Source of the DNA: Sporodiniella umbellata
Lineage: Eukaryota; Mucoromycota; Mucoromycetes; Mucorales; Rhizopodaceae
DNA length: 64,000 nt
Direction of reading: 5' to 3'
Assembly: GCA_025677835.1 (NCBI GenBank)
Contig: JAIXMR010000004.1
Span: 124,001-188,000 of the forward strand
This document shows positions 25,649 through 38,193 of this stretch, one piece after another; position 1 is the first letter of the stretch; each line of letters starts with the position of its first letter. Position numbers and translations under genes: made by a program. Under the pieces are notes generated by a model. It saw nothing but the letters and a program-made list of their open reading frames with translations, had not been told where the DNA came from and did no database searches.

Positions 25649-27669
25649 TCACTTTTTGACAGTCTGCTCAGAGCGTGCCTTACGTCTGTTGTCCAAATCG
25701 ATAACATAGTCGTATCTTTCTTTGGTCAATTCGAGTTCACCAAAAGAAGCAGTGACTAGCCTAGCTAACGATAAGCGAAACATCAAATCCTCTTGTGTTG
25801 GTAGCTCTACTTTAGCTTCTTTTGCCTCTTTTCTATCGTTGACGAAAGAGTCTTGAATGTACTGTATAACAGGGGTGAGTTTTTCATTTTGTATTTTTTG
25901 ACAGCTTTGATCAATATATACCTCAGCTACTGATTCTGGGATTTCGTAAGATACGTATTTGCAGGCGTGAATATACTTTCTAAAGGTATCCAGTTCATCA
26001 TTCGACAAGTTGAATTTAGCTTCTTCGGCATCTTCTAATGGTATAGATGGCTTAAGAGAAACACTGCACTGATTCTATTGAAAGAAACGAAAAGTAAGAT
26101 TTCCATACAAAGTATAAAAACGCAATCACAAAACTTACAGGGAGGATCGATTTATCAGAAGAGACGGAAAGCATGTTGAGATCCGTGTCAAAATCAAACT
26201 GACTGTAAGGAAAGTCGTATTTTAAAACTTGGTTTTGAATTACGGATTGAAGCGTTTGAACATTTTGAACGCCAAAGCCTGTCAACTGGCCTTCTTTTAA
26301 CAAAGTTTCATCTAAAAGAACCTGTGTGCCTTCTACTAACTGTAGCAAGCCAGACTCTAGGTTTTCGTTGGTACTCTTGGGTGCCCATCGAATCTTGTTC
26401 AGGGTAGGTAAATTGACAGGAAGGTATGCGGTACGAACCGTCAGTTCTTGTAGAACAGACAATAAAGGTTTGACTACCGGGTTCAATCCGTCCTTGGATT
26501 CGACTGAAGGAAATCCATTCAAATTAAGCGCGAATTGGCCAATCTTGAGCGATGATCCGTTTGAGATACTAATACAAAACATTAGTATAGATGCATCCTT
26601 ATTAAGTCTGACTTACGTCTTTGACAACATATGAGCCAAAAGAAACTCTGCGGCCAAGGTATCCTCGCCCAAGACGGACCCAAGAAAACCAATGAGGTCT
26701 GATCGTGTATCAGTCATGCTGGACAATGGAGGCAGGGGATGATCCGGAGATAAATGTTTCACAGCAATTGCATGAATTACTGGTGTTTTTGATAAGCCAT
26801 CCAAAGGTTGATCCAGTCCAAACTCGTTCTCCTCTGGCTCAAAATCGTCGCCGCGAATACCAATAACCTCTACTAACTGACTCACACGAACAGATTCAGC
26901 TGCATTACCGTAAAACTTGACAATGGCTGACATATGACTTTCTCTTAAAGGATACTTTGAGGCGTTTGTCTTTGTTTGAGCGTTGTCGGCTTCCGCGTGT
27001 TGAAGATCGTCTTTGAGAAGGGGTTGGTAAATCCATACATCTAATTTTCGTCAGTGGATCTTACCTGTGGCATACGCATGTTTAGCCCAGTTGTTTTCAC
27101 CAGGAGGAGAGACGCAGTAAACCAATGTACGTTCGGCCAAGTGATTATCAGGCACTGAGTGCTGTTGAAACTGCTTTCAAAAAAAAAAATTGTATGGATG
27201 TGAGTGACTGAGTGAGAATCAAGATAGGTATACAAACATTACATTGATCACATTGTCTGAATAGAGACAACATTCAAGTCGAGGGTTTCCGCTATCCATA
27301 GCTGTCTCGTAAGCTGAAACTACCATTTCTTGTCCCAAACCGGTATCTTGAATCATACAACGAAATCGAACTAGTGAGTTTTTGCATATTCTATCGGCTT
27401 GTGCGTCGTTCAATGACACAACCTGTATAATCGTTAGTCGCAATCGAAAAAACAATTCAATAAACTTGCTTGATCTCGTTGTGAATTCAAAACTTCTAAA
27501 AAAGCTGCTGAAGGATCAAAGTTGGCAGGTGTTGCTCCCTCTTGCTTTAAATGACACTCTACAATAAGAATGGATCTTTAATAAACAATAACAGTCTAAA
27601 AGCAAAAGCCAAAAACGATCATGTACCAAATAAACTCGATAATGACTTTAAAGGATCGGTAATGTCCAT
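25649..27669 (-). CDS. MCMBP: Mini-chromosome maintenance complex-binding protein
   Basis: Seven exons on the minus strand: 27669–27627, 27558–27470, 27422–27243, 27173–27065, 27010–26617, 26568–26139 and 26074–25649; 556 residues. MCMBP binds MCM2–7 (replacing MCM2) and helps unload or stabilise the complex in the nucleus. Family sequence is seen throughout: NSLVRFRCMIQDTGLGQE, AIVKFYGNAAESVRVSQLVE, GEDTLAAEFLLAHMLS, LPTLNKIRWAPKS with SGLLQLVEGTQVLLDETLL, and the C-terminal helical part. The N terminus carries EGATPANFDPSAAFLEVL, as in homologues. Intron 2 (27469–27423) appears to start with GC rather than GT. For intron 4 (27064–27011) a nearer acceptor would give an implausible 24-base intron. 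One exon-4 acceptor is ambiguous by one codon. Confidence 0.93.
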
Positions 27670-29138
27670 GGCTTTCTATGTTTTTCGAAAAAAAAAAAAA
27701 AAAAAGGAAAAAGTTTCGTTTAAGTGACTTTGAAAAATTAAAATTTGACAAATACGCGTTTTTTCCTCTTTTCTTCAAAAAAGGCAAAGTATAAACAGGA
27801 AGGTTAAAGCAAGGAGACCCTAGAGTAGTAACAGTGATAAGAGTGTCACCTAAAATCTGTTACCATCTCTTTATGGAAATTGTTTTCGAGAGTAACAAGA
27901 AAAAAAAAGGGAGAGACAGAGGAAGCTGTCTGCTTTTTTATCTCAACCATCTTTGTCCCACCTTTTTTTAACTATAAAAGCAAAGTTGGCCACTGGCTTT
28001 GACATGAACAAAAAAAGAAATAAAAAAGTCATTTCCTTTTTTTTTATGGGAAAACAAGTCATCTATTTGAACGTTTATTAAGAAATGGGGAGGCTTTTTT
28101 AACGGGTTAGTAAGAATGCAAAGACGATCTGTTTATGAAAATGTTTAGAAAAAAAAAGCCTGAGCTCTATCTGTTCTGGGCAGATTACACAAAAATAGTC
28201 TTGAAATGAATCCAGCCTTGAGCTGAGATCAGCCAATACTTTTGTAGAAGAGCTTTCTTGTTTAAGCTCTTTTTCTCCTCAGCTCAACAGACAAAAAAAA
28301 AAAAAAAAAATAACAAAGCAATACATCAGTTTTTATTGTTGTTTATAAATTGTAGAAAATGATATTCCTTTTTTGGGTTTCTTTCAAGGAGACGTAAAAG
28401 GAGAGAGGACAGACGGTTTTAACGTTCAAACCCAGTACGGTAAAGAATAGAAATGAATACTCAGTGAAAAGGAAACAAAGCATATGCAGGTTGATGATAG
28501 CTGAAAGCAAATGGGAAGGAGATGTAGAGCAAACCAAGATGCACACATGCAGAGGGAGTCTGTTATATAAGGTTGATAGCCACTAGAACAGACCTGACGA
28601 TCCACCACTAAAAAAAAGTTCTCAGATTACATCTTATATTTTAAAGAAAGCCATGCTGCTTTTTTTCAGTCGATAAAGGGGACGAGAGGGGAGTTTGGCT
28701 ACAGCTCTTTGATGAATCGAAGGAGAGACGTGTTCAAATGCTTGGAACAAACACCAAGCTCTCTTTGAAAGAGCATACTTGGCATCTTCCTAAAACATAT
28801 AAGCAAGCTCCTTTCAGCTTTCTCTCCCTTTTTGTTTCAATGCCTATACAAGCAATTAAAAAGTCAGGCCATAGACGCTCTATCTTTGTCGTATCCAACT
28901 ATAAAAGAGCTGAAACAAATGCGTTTTCAAATCCCGCTGGATCTGTTTATGTTTGGGGATTGTAATTTTCCTTTTTTTTTTCACCTCCTATTTGATAAAC
29001 CATTTGGCCTCCTTGCGTGAGTAACCAGCTTTTTTTAAAATGAAAGATACATTTGCTGTTATTGCTGCCTTCTCTCTTCTTTAGAAAAAAAAAAAAAAGA
29101 CGTCTTTTTGATTTTTTGTTTATCTGATTTTCTTGTAG
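27670..29138. other. Intergenic region between two divergent genes
   Basis: About 1.5 kb with no recognised gene. An A run (27688–27706), which reads as T on the MCMBP coding strand, lies just upstream of the MCMBP start. The right end finishes in TTTTCTTGTAG immediately before the next ATG, which looks like a 3' splice site; a 5' UTR exon, or an additional coding exon of the next gene, could therefore lie here. Confidence 0.45.
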
Positions 29139-30062
29139 ATGGTATTTAAAGCCAACTTTGAGCCTAAAGATGCCCGAGTGATTCCTAAAGAGGAGATAGA
29201 TGAAGAAGATGAAAAGAAGCGTAGGAAACGAACGGGTACGCAAGCGTTAGTCGAATTCTTGAATACGACGAGCCCAGAAGAATTTCAGAAACCGATGTAC
29301 AAACGAAGCTCGTTTTTTGCCCGAAAGCGCAAGAGCCAGCCAGTGAAGAACTATATCGAGCTGATTTCGAGTCCGTTTAGGAAGCAAACCATGTTGCCGC
29401 GTAGAACGTCTTGCTATAGCAGCAGCAGTACAACCGCTGTACGTCATATGCTAATGGCCTCATCGATTGAGGACGAAAAGAGTACCATAGAAAGTGTAGA
29501 TGAACGGCGGATCGAACAAGGCCTTCGACAGCGTCTGGCTCAGTATGGCCCGCAACGGCCAGGGGAAGTGGTGGCTCGCGCTCTCACCGGTGAGCATGTG
29601 GCGGCCCTGGAAACTATGATCAATCACGGCCAACAGGCACAAGAGGAAGGTCGACGTCGTGGACTGAGGTCAGTTCAGGTGCAAACCATGCCCTATGAGT
29701 CTACTATGCCTTTACTTTCGCCTACAGGATCCACTATGGATCTTGTCCATCATGATCTACAGGAACGATACGAACAGGCACAACAAGAACTTCAACAGGA
29801 ACGGCTATTAAGACAAAAACTACAAGCCACGCTGGATGAAGTAACTGATCAATTTGAAGTACTCAGCGGGCTTGCCTACAAGAAACTTAGAGAGGTTTGG
29901 GAAGAAAAAGTGAGGTGGGAAAACGCTTGTATCCAAGTGAAGGAGAAATGTTGGCAGGACCATCAACAACAAATCCTGGGTAGCGCACGTCTCAGTATAA
30001 GCAGTCATAACTCAGGCAGACTACACCCTCAAGAAAATAACTCGATTACTTCCAAGTCTTGA
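29139..30062 (+). CDS. Unknown protein with basic N terminus and C-terminal coiled coil
   Basis: Single-exon frame of 307 residues. I do not recognise a named domain. The N-terminal third is charged (EEIDEEDEKKRRKRTGT) and carries TQALVEFLNTTSPEEFQKP, a motif that looks like a short conserved docking element, then basic, Ser-rich sequence. Residues about 205–265 (QERYEQAQQELQQERLLRQK and onward) form a strong coiled coil ending in a Trp-rich patch (REVWEEKVRWENACIQVKEK). The codon pattern and absence of stops support a real gene. The ATG directly follows a splice-acceptor-like sequence, so an upstream exon may exist. A cytoskeletal or signalling adaptor is possible, but this is a guess from composition. 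Confidence 0.68.
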   Translation: MVFKANFEPKDARVIPKEEIDEEDEKKRRKRTGTQALVEFLNTTSPEEFQKPMYKRSSFFARKRKSQPVKNYIELISSPFRKQTMLPRRTSCYSSSSTTAVRHMLMASSIEDEKSTIESVDERRIEQGLRQRLAQYGPQRPGEVVARALTGEHVAALETMINHGQQAQEEGRRRGLRSVQVQTMPYESTMPLLSPTGSTMDLVHHDLQERYEQAQQELQQERLLRQKLQATLDEVTDQFEVLSGLAYKKLREVWEEKVRWENACIQVKEKCWQDHQQQILGSARLSISSHNSGRLHPQENNSITSKS

Positions 30063-31329
30063 AATATATATTTTTTTTTTTTTGGTGTAAAATTATAGAT
30101 TCCGGCTTTAATGTTTATTTGCGCACTGAATAAAAAACAGCCAATGAAGTTGAACGCTATTGTTGTCAAATTAATAGAACGCTTTTTGATAATTTCACTA
30201 CTTTCCCCGCTTGGCTGCTTAGTAAAAATAAATTTTGTAGCGCCTTTTTTTTTTTTTTTCTATACTTTCTATTTAATCACAGACAAAAAGTCTTGAGAGA
30301 ATAATGATGGTGAAACGTGCCTTATAAACACGGTCTTGAATGAAACGTTCTTTTTTTTTTTTAAAAAAAAATCATTGTGAGACGTTTTGAGAATTAAAAT
30401 TAGACGATTTTTTTTTATTAGACGTGTGCAACATAGAGATGAGATATTCTTCAATTTTAAAACTTGCTTATTTTTATCGATCAATTTGAGTTAATTCCGT
30501 AAAGCCTCGAGTAGACCTTTTTTTAGCAAGTTATAATTGGCAAATATCTAGGTCTTGACTGGAGCTAAAAACAAAGCCAGATAAGTTGTAAGTTTTATTG
30601 GGTGTCTACTTTGGCCATTGGCAGATCATTCATCAGCCTTTCTTTTTTTCTGCTTGTTACGTTGGTGTTTGTTCCGTCAATTAGGCTGCAAATACGTTTG
30701 ATTGCATACATATTATAAAAATGAACTCTTAGAACACGGGCGTTTATTTCCACGCCTATTGTCTGTACTATAACAAACGTGGGCTTACCTATGCCTTCCT
30801 ACGAGGTATGGTGCCTACTGATTAGGGCCAACTCTGTCTTTTCATCCGATAGCTTTTTTTAGTTGATTTCTTGGCTGTCACGGCTTCTTCATCAACAGTA
30901 ATTACGGTTTCCATGTTCATCCTGAGATTATCATCTATACTTTTGCAAGGAGGGTCCAGATATGATATATTCTTTTTCAAATAAAAAATTCGTTAATAAA
31001 GCATCGAATAAACGAATATAAGCTTTACTGAGCTTTCTTTTCATTTCTAGTAATTTCTTCTATAGGTAAGAAAGACTTGCATACTATAGCTTTAAAATTC
31101 GAATTTTCAATCTTCTTCGCTATAAAAGCAATGGGCACTCTTTTCAAATATCTATGACTGATCTGCATACATCAACAGGTTAATAAAAACAAAAAACAAA
31201 TACTAAAACCTGATACAGTAACGGAAAAAGGGAGATCCAAAGCAATTAATTTAAAAGAGACAAAAGGAGATGAAAGAAGAAAGACTTTTGGCTCTCCCTC
31301 GTATAGACGGCTGATGTTGGGTATACACG
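30063..31329. other. AT-rich intergenic region
   Basis: No gene recognised; T runs at 30069–30082 and 30246–30259 and an A/T junction near 30350–30371. It holds the 3' end of the preceding gene. Confidence 0.5.
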
Positions 31330-31760
31330 CTACCTGGAGACTATATATTTTGGGCCATTTTTTTCTCTCAAAAGCGTCTGACTCATCAAGCTTATGACTG
31401 GGAAGTTCAGATATCGAAGGAACTGTAAGGGGAGCCTATCGTACTGGCTTACAATGCTGTGCTCAAACAGCAATTGCTGCCAGAGCTCAGACAGTGTTCC
31501 ACTCAGCCCGACGGCCTCCGTCTTCTCAATATTGACCTTTGTATTAGACACTCGATCATAGCAATCCAAGCGGTATTAAGCATAAAAGGGTTCAGCAAAT
31601 GTAAACAAAAAGACACGTGCATCATCTGCGCAGGCTAGCACCTTGACTGGCTGTGGGAACGACCTCAGGCTATTTTTTAAAGCGATAGCTGTGAGTCGTG
31701 TTATCCCGGGTAGGGCTATATTGAAAAACAAAGGTGATATAGGTGCATCTTGGCGTAGAC
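31330..31760 (-). mobile_element. Decayed non-LTR (LINE) reverse-transcriptase fragment
   Basis: Read on the minus strand, the segment contains, in order, RQDAPISPLFFNIAL (family: RQGCPxSPLLFxxxL), VKVLACADDARVFLF (family: YADDxxxF, here Cys replaces Tyr), an in-frame stop, and YDRVSNTKVNIEKTEAVGLS (family: SxxKxNxxKTE). These are consecutive blocks of the reverse-transcriptase domain of L1-type retrotransposons. No endonuclease or complete RT is present, and the catalytic block is mutated, so the copy is dead. Flanking sequence up to about 32.1 kb may be more of the element but is too decayed to read. Confidence 0.78.
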
Positions 31761-34006
31761 TTCTTCTCTGTCACCACCTTTGCTCTTATTCCAAATACTG
31801 AAATTAGTCTAAACGTTTTCAAGTCCCCGAATTTGTTTTTACCACTTTAGGTCATATCAAGTCCTATCTTATTTGACTCATCACCATTTTTTTTTAAACC
31901 TTTCGCTTCGGGTTGATTCCTCACTGGCTCTCTTAATGGCACTAAGCGGGTCAACCTGATCTGTTTCAAGCGCTAAGCGTAGGTCCAGCGAGACATAAAA
32001 GTAGAGAAAGCTAAGTTTTTACCCCTTGTGTATAAAATCTACTTGCCACTGGATGGTAGTGCCTTCTTTGTGAGCAAAAAATGTCTGAAAGGCAAAGGAC
32101 CAAAACCTTACCTTAAAGCCTTTTTCAGAGTACCTGGAACATACATTCTTATTGAAAGCCCATACCGGTTCCCCATGTATAGAGAGACAGAAAAGTAAAG
32201 AGCAGTTAAGTTTGATTTGACATTTGAATATCTAATTTACATATACGAATGTATTCTCTTTTATTTTTTATTCCAAGTTTTTGAGAACACATGCGTTCAC
32301 CAGGGTAAAAAAAAATTTCAGCTCATGATTTGAGACAATTTAAATACAAGAGGACATTACCGGCCTGTTGTGTTTTGAGAAATAAATTAATAAAAATACA
32401 GCAGAAACAAGACTTTGCGAATACTTTGAGACTGTATAAACATGAGTTCTAAGCTCCTACTACTGCGACCAGGAAGATATCTTGTGTCAGTGACCGCAAC
32501 TATAGGTAAGCTTAGAATTGCTATGAACGGTACTTGAGCCCTTGTCACTGTAGCCATAAACTTATTGATGTTTATACGCATTATATACATTCTAGCAGAT
32601 TTCATTTACTATCCTTTATGCGTCTATAGATGTGTCTATAGGAAAAGGTCTGAATAATAGATGCAGATCGCCATACAGTTATTTGCTGTTAAATAATCTA
32701 AAACGCCTACCTGTTTGATCTTCTTGATCAAGCATGGAATGTTACTTCCCTCCATGCCCACCTACTCTCCAGGCTTTGTCGCAGTACAGGAATCCTTGAT
32801 TCGTTTTTTTAAAACGACCTACGGCTTGTATATAGTTGGTAAGTTCACTACTAAAAAAGCGCCTGATTCTAAAAAAAAAAGTATATACATTCAGCTACTT
32901 CTTGGGCTCTTTCTTCAAGAGTTACTGTAGATATAGAAACAATGGTGAGCAAAGGAAAGAAATCAAATTATTTTTTATTTGAATACCTCTTCAACTTCAC
33001 GGATTCTTTTAAAATAATCCTTGACTACGGGGAGCAGTTGTGCATCAGCATATTCGGTAATCCTATTGATAATGTTTTGAGACATTTTATTATATGAATT
33101 AAACATAGTAGAAGTTTTATAGAGTACAAGAAGCGAAAAAGTAAAACTTGGTATTAAAAAAAAAAAAAAAAAGAAGCACTTGAGATATTTTCCCTTTCGG
33201 TCATCTAACTTTGTTTTTCACATTAAAGGGAAATTCCCCTGGATGTTTGATCAATTCCTAAAAAGAACCAAATCCGTTTTTAAGTGACAAAAGTATGCAA
33301 CCTGTCAAAACTCGATAAAATCTAGACATTTCCATAAAGAAATAACACAAACCGTTTTTTTTGTTTTTTTTTTTTTCTCTTGTATAATATAATGTTTGTA
33401 CGTTGATAAAATACTCTCAACTAGTTATCTCCTGGGCTGTCAAAAAAGTGCGTAATGCTCATTTTGACAAGTCTTTAAAAAAGGTAAAGGATTTCAACAT
33501 TTTCACCACCCAGATGAAACACTAAAGTGTTCGAGAAACTTGACGGAAAAAATACGGGGGAATAAGGCTATTCATCCAGTGAACAATTCTTCATTTTTGT
33601 TTCTGTATTTAATATTAATGTCAAATAACATATGGTTCTCAAACAAATAAATATAGAAAAACAAAAAGCGAGTAAACAGAAAAGATATGAGAGTACTACA
33701 AGTATTGAAAAAGGACGATGTGTATATTCCCTAATCGATAGAAGAGAGTACAATGTTTAGCTGATGCAAACAATATCTAGAAAACAAACTAAACCTGAAA
33801 AAAGGTGTTTCGTACATGACAAGGTTGCTTTTGCATAGAATGGGCTCAAAGACAGAAAAGATTTACTGGCTGTGAAAAAAGAGCGTACCGTCCAGGTAAC
33901 ACCAAAAGAGTTAGTTGTTTCGAATTAACTCTCAGATTGTCTCATTTTAGACTAAACCATTGTAGGATGAAGAAAATAATCATCTTTTTTACATTTTTTT
34001 TGAGAA

Positions 34007-34037
<31 letters not shown>

Positions 34038-34524
34038 CTCAGAACAAGTACACAAATCTTAGGTAATAAACAGGGTTAGATAGCGGAGATAGGTGGCGAA
34101 GATCCCTTTCTATTATAGAGCACGTTCTTTTAGGTAAAAAAAAAAAAAATATACCAAAGAGTAAGATAGAGAGAACTTTAGGTTCTAGAATAATAGAAAA
34201 AAAAAAAGGGGGGGTGATTGTAGAAGAGGAGTGTTTTATTTTGTAAAAGTGTGAAAACATGTGTTTTTTAACCTAAACGAGATTTGAACAAGTAAGTGTA
34301 ATCGATACCAATGCTAAGAAGCTTTAGGACAATGAGAGTCGAAGGAAGCCTGTTAATGAATTTGTACGATATTAAATTCCCTAAATTGATTTATATACAA
34401 AACATATAATCTATCGCCCGTAAAGTGGGAAAGTAAGTGTTTAATGTTACACATCTCATGTTTATTGTGATAAATGGAAAACGACCTTGAATGTCAAACA
34501 TTTGTGTTACCAAACCCAATACGA

Positions 34525-34557
<33 letters not shown>

Positions 34558-35732
34558 CAAAAAATTTTTGTAAAGTTGATAAAAATGACATAACAAAAAA
34601 AATCTATGTTGAAATTTTAAAAGCTTATTCATTTTGAGAATGTTAGAACAATACTAAAACAGTCACGTTGCTTCTAATTCTACTAATGTGCCACTTGAAA
34701 AAGTAGTATTTGGCAAATTGCAGAGACTGCACCTTAGAAGGAAATTCATACGTAAGCAGATATCTATCTGTTTGACTATATTAGGAAGCACTTTTTCATC
34801 AGTGCTATCTAGATAAACCGTGGAGTTTGTATTGGGTTGAGAAAGAAAGTGAGAAAGTGAATGGATGGGTGTCTATCTGGGGTTGAAACCGATTGTTTCG
34901 AGAGGGGGGGTAGAATACTACAATGCCGACAGTACGGAAGAATAAAGTGTACGGCACCTCGGTTAGTTTAATAAAAGGCAAAGAAAATAGATCCTCAACG
35001 ATTTAATCCATTTGTGGCATTTCAGATACAACGTCAATAAACAAAGTTGGACCAATGCCAAGGAAAAGGGGAAATACATACACAAGTATAGTCTGATCGA
35101 AAATTAGTTCAATGTTTTATATAAAAAACGTCTTTTTCTATTTATATTAAAAAAATATACAAGCGTTTTCCCCATTTTAGAAAAAAAAAAAAAAAGAAAT
35201 AAAAACTCAACCAGGCTTTACATATTAGGTTACTGAAAACATTTTATGAATTTCCGCGATATTCAAATTTCTTTTTTCTTGCTTTACAAACCTAATAAAG
35301 ATATTTTAAATTGATACATGGCCGAATATAAGCACACAGTTATTAAAGTGTACGTGCGTGTCTGCATGAGCAAATGATCGATTTGGGGTACAATGTGGCT
35401 GTAGCACAGCTATTTGAGACGTTAGTGTACGCATTAAGACTGTTTTAAAACAAAAAGCAATGTATATTTACATGTTAACATTTATATATACACATATACC
35501 CTATATACATATTTATTTATAAACTTGTACATAGACAGACATAAATATATACACATCTACTTATACAGACGAAAAGTGTACTTTATTTGCTATACTTTTT
35601 TTTTTTTTTTTGTGCTCTATTTTTTTTTTTTTTTTTTTTTGGTCAATTTTTTTTATTTATTTATTTGTATATAAAATCTATTCATTCTATTTTTCTTTTT
35701 TTCTTTTTCCTTTTTTTTTTTTTTTTTTTTCT

Positions 35733-35765
<33 letters not shown>

Positions 35766-35937
35766 AAGCTTTTTTGTTATTATTATTATTACTATTCCCT
35801 TTTTTTAAAAAGAGAAGAAAAAAGCGACAGATTAGTTTACTATACAAGTTTATGTGTATTTAAGTTAGAATTACCTATTGCATCTATTATTCTTTTTATG
35901 CTTTTATAATTGATTGTGAACTCGAAAAAAAAAAAAA
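31761..35937. other. AT-rich region with possible small gene and long homopolymers
   Basis: No long gene is supported. It contains A/T homopolymers up to about 30 bases, notably the composite T-rich block 35598–35763 upstream of the FYR-domain gene, and a candidate small spliced frame near 32819–33085 (separate entry). Low-complexity Phe- or Lys-rich frames over the homopolymers are meaningless. Confidence 0.5.
32819..33085 (-). CDS. Possible small spliced protein (weak)
   Basis: A minus-strand ATG at 33085 opens 33 codons (MSQNIINRITEYADAQLLP then VVKDYFKRI...) with a natural-looking amphipathic composition. A donor-like GTGAAG near 32998 joins in phase to an acceptor (CTACAG, 32930–32925) followed by TLEERAQEVAECIY and a stop at 32819–32821. 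A stronger donor (GTATTC at 32986) would instead lead straight to a stop. Product, if any, is about 70 residues and unknown. Kept only as a candidate. Confidence 0.2.
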
Positions 35938-37211
35938 ATGTCTCATCAATCTATGTCTATCAATCAAATCTTATTGCCTATTCACCAACCCCCCCAATGG
36001 GAAAGGGAAACCAAAGGTACATTTAAGCAAAAGGGAAACTTGCTGATAAAGTATATAGTCAAGGTGTTTTATACACTGAACGGATCACAAAAACATTGTT
36101 TATCGAGTTTTGACAAACGAGTGAGCACAGTGCACCTGTCTCAAAAGAAATGGATTCATCTACCGTTGAAGGAATGCCTACTTTCTGTGTGTTCTTCTTG
36201 GTAACGAACGAAAGCCAAGTCAAGGAGGAAGCAGGCTAACGAGTTTATTTTTATAGTCCAGATCAATTAATACACCAAGAAGCCGCGGTGTACAGTGCAA
36301 ATTTTGAAGAGAGCAGGACGGCTGAGAACTGGTCACCGCTGCACGATGCCACGACGGGGATTGTATGGGAAGGGCATGGGTTACTTTCATCTGTGATGCA
36401 AAGCAATCAGGGCCAGGTGACGGGCAAGCTGGTCTCTACTGTCGAAGGATGTCAAGTGGAGGTACTGATTCAATTGGAACCCTTAAAGAACGGCTCGCCC
36501 TTACCGCAACCGATGATAGCCCATAATACGAATACGACGCACGAACACCAACTACCACCGATGCGCTCTCTCTGGAATCCGAACCAAAAGCCTACCACCC
36601 CGCCTCCTCAGCTCCTCGTTATGCCCTGGGGTCGTAACGAGATGGAAAAGTTACCCTCGATTGCACGTCATTTGGACCCGGTCGACTACCGTCCTTGGCA
36701 CGACCCGCGCGCGCCACTTCCGCAACCGTCCACGTCGCATTCACCCCCGCCCAGCAAGAAAGCGAAGCATCTCACTCCCTCTTCCACGATGACCATTCGA
36801 TCTGTGATGTCTGTCGGTACTACCGATACCTATTTTCATCAGTCCAGACGTAAGAAACGAGATACAAAACCCCCTAACGCCAATGACATTCGACCCTTTA
36901 TCGAGGTCGACCGAAACGCTCAAGGGGATTACGCCCTGCCTGCCGAAGTCGATTCTTGGACCGTGCTTCAATTAGGTACCGTGGTCTGGGACCGTGCTGC
37001 CTTTCATAATCAACGCTATATCTATCCTGTAGGCTATCGCGTCAAAAAGTAAGCACCGTTGTTTTGTTTTTTGTTTTTTTTTTTTGGTTTTTTAGATAGA
37101 TGCACTAACCGGATATGGTATAGATGGTACAGGAGTATGATTGATCCGCATAGCGATACACAATACACTTGTGAGATTCTAGACGGAGGTGAAGAGCCTA
37201 TGGTAATTTTC

Positions 37212-37242
<31 letters not shown>

Positions 37243-37717
37243 GCAAATTTAACACTCCACTTTCTCCCCAAAAAAAAAAAAAAAAAAAAATGTGTTTAGT
37301 TTCAATTAAATGCAGACGATAATCCAAATGAATGTTGGCGTGGTCCTACGCCTACCACTGTATGGACAATCGTTGTTCGAAGGTATTCTGGGATTCATTG
37401 TCCGAGAATCTATATTAAATCTTGTTTTTCATAGAGCGTTTGCGATTCGTAATATGGATTATGGCCATAACCCTGTGGGCCCTGATTTTTTTGGTTTACG
37501 TAAAAATACAATTGCTAAAATGATTCAAGATTTGCCCAATGCGGACAAATGTAAGAATTACATCTGGCAAAGTTTCGAAGCCATGAATCATAGCAAAGGC
37601 AAATCGGTTCGAAGACCTCGATCCAGGTTGGGTTCTTCTGCCCAGCTTAAGCCGATGGAAGATCAGTCCAGCAGTAGTAGCGGCTCCTCTTCCCCCAGTA
37701 CAGATACAGAAGCCTAA
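35938..37717 (+). CDS. FYRN/FYRC-domain nuclear protein
   Basis: Five exons fit: 35938–36200, 36257–37048, 37124–37202, 37300–37382 and 37435–37717; 499 residues. The C-terminal part is a contiguous FYR module: LGTVVWDRAAFHNQRYIYPV with GYRVKKWYRSMIDP and YTCEILDGGEEPMF (FYRN), then WRGPTPTTVWTIVV and VGPDFFGLRKNTIAKMIQDL (FYRC). FYR modules occur in MLL-type methyltransferases, JmjC demethylases and TBRG1; without a catalytic domain this most resembles TBRG1-like chromatin proteins. The middle is Pro-rich with a basic patch (RRKKRDTKPP). The N-terminal about 90 residues form an unassigned domain. The tail is Ser-rich. Introns 3 and 4 contain long T or A runs (e.g. 37213–37236). Confidence 0.88.
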
Positions 37718-38193
37718 TCCTTTCATCCCTTTATTGTCTATACCATGTATACTCTACTTACATTCTCTATTGTAAAAGTTTTCCCCTCTTTATTTGTTAT
37801 TATTACTATGTACATGAATCCTTTCTTTTTATTTCCCCTTTCCTTTTTTTATATATATTATATAGTATATATACATATAAAACCTATGTTCATATGTATT
37901 CCATGTACTAAGCGTCTTAATTAAATGGCTCCTTGTTGACTGGCCATTTTTTTTTCTCACACTTGTTTTGTGTAGCAAAGTGTATTGATTTGATCCACAA
38001 TAATAATAATAATAATTTTTTTTTTTTTTTTTTTTTTTTTCGGATCATCTTTTAAGGACGCCAAAAGAGAAAACCAGGATTTTTTCTTTTATTTCCAGCA
38101 AATAAGGTTAAATAGGGATAGATCTACCTGACCCTATCTCCTTTTAGATCTACTAGGAGTTTGTAATCGATGCTACTATTATTATTACTTATC
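37718..38193. other. Intergenic spacer with microsatellite
   Basis: Holds the 3' UTR of the FYR gene, an AT-alternating stretch (about 37850–37880), an AAT trinucleotide repeat with a following T run (about 38000–38040), and the outer flank of the left palindrome arm. No gene seen. Confidence 0.55.

Noticed and set aside
27041..27064. A 24-base GT–AG intron in MCMBP
   Set aside because: Too short for spliceosomal removal; an acceptor at 27011–27012 gives a normal 54-base intron in the same phase.
35587..35909. Phe-rich open frames (73–99 codons) that look like membrane proteins
   Set aside because: They are translations of long T homopolymers.
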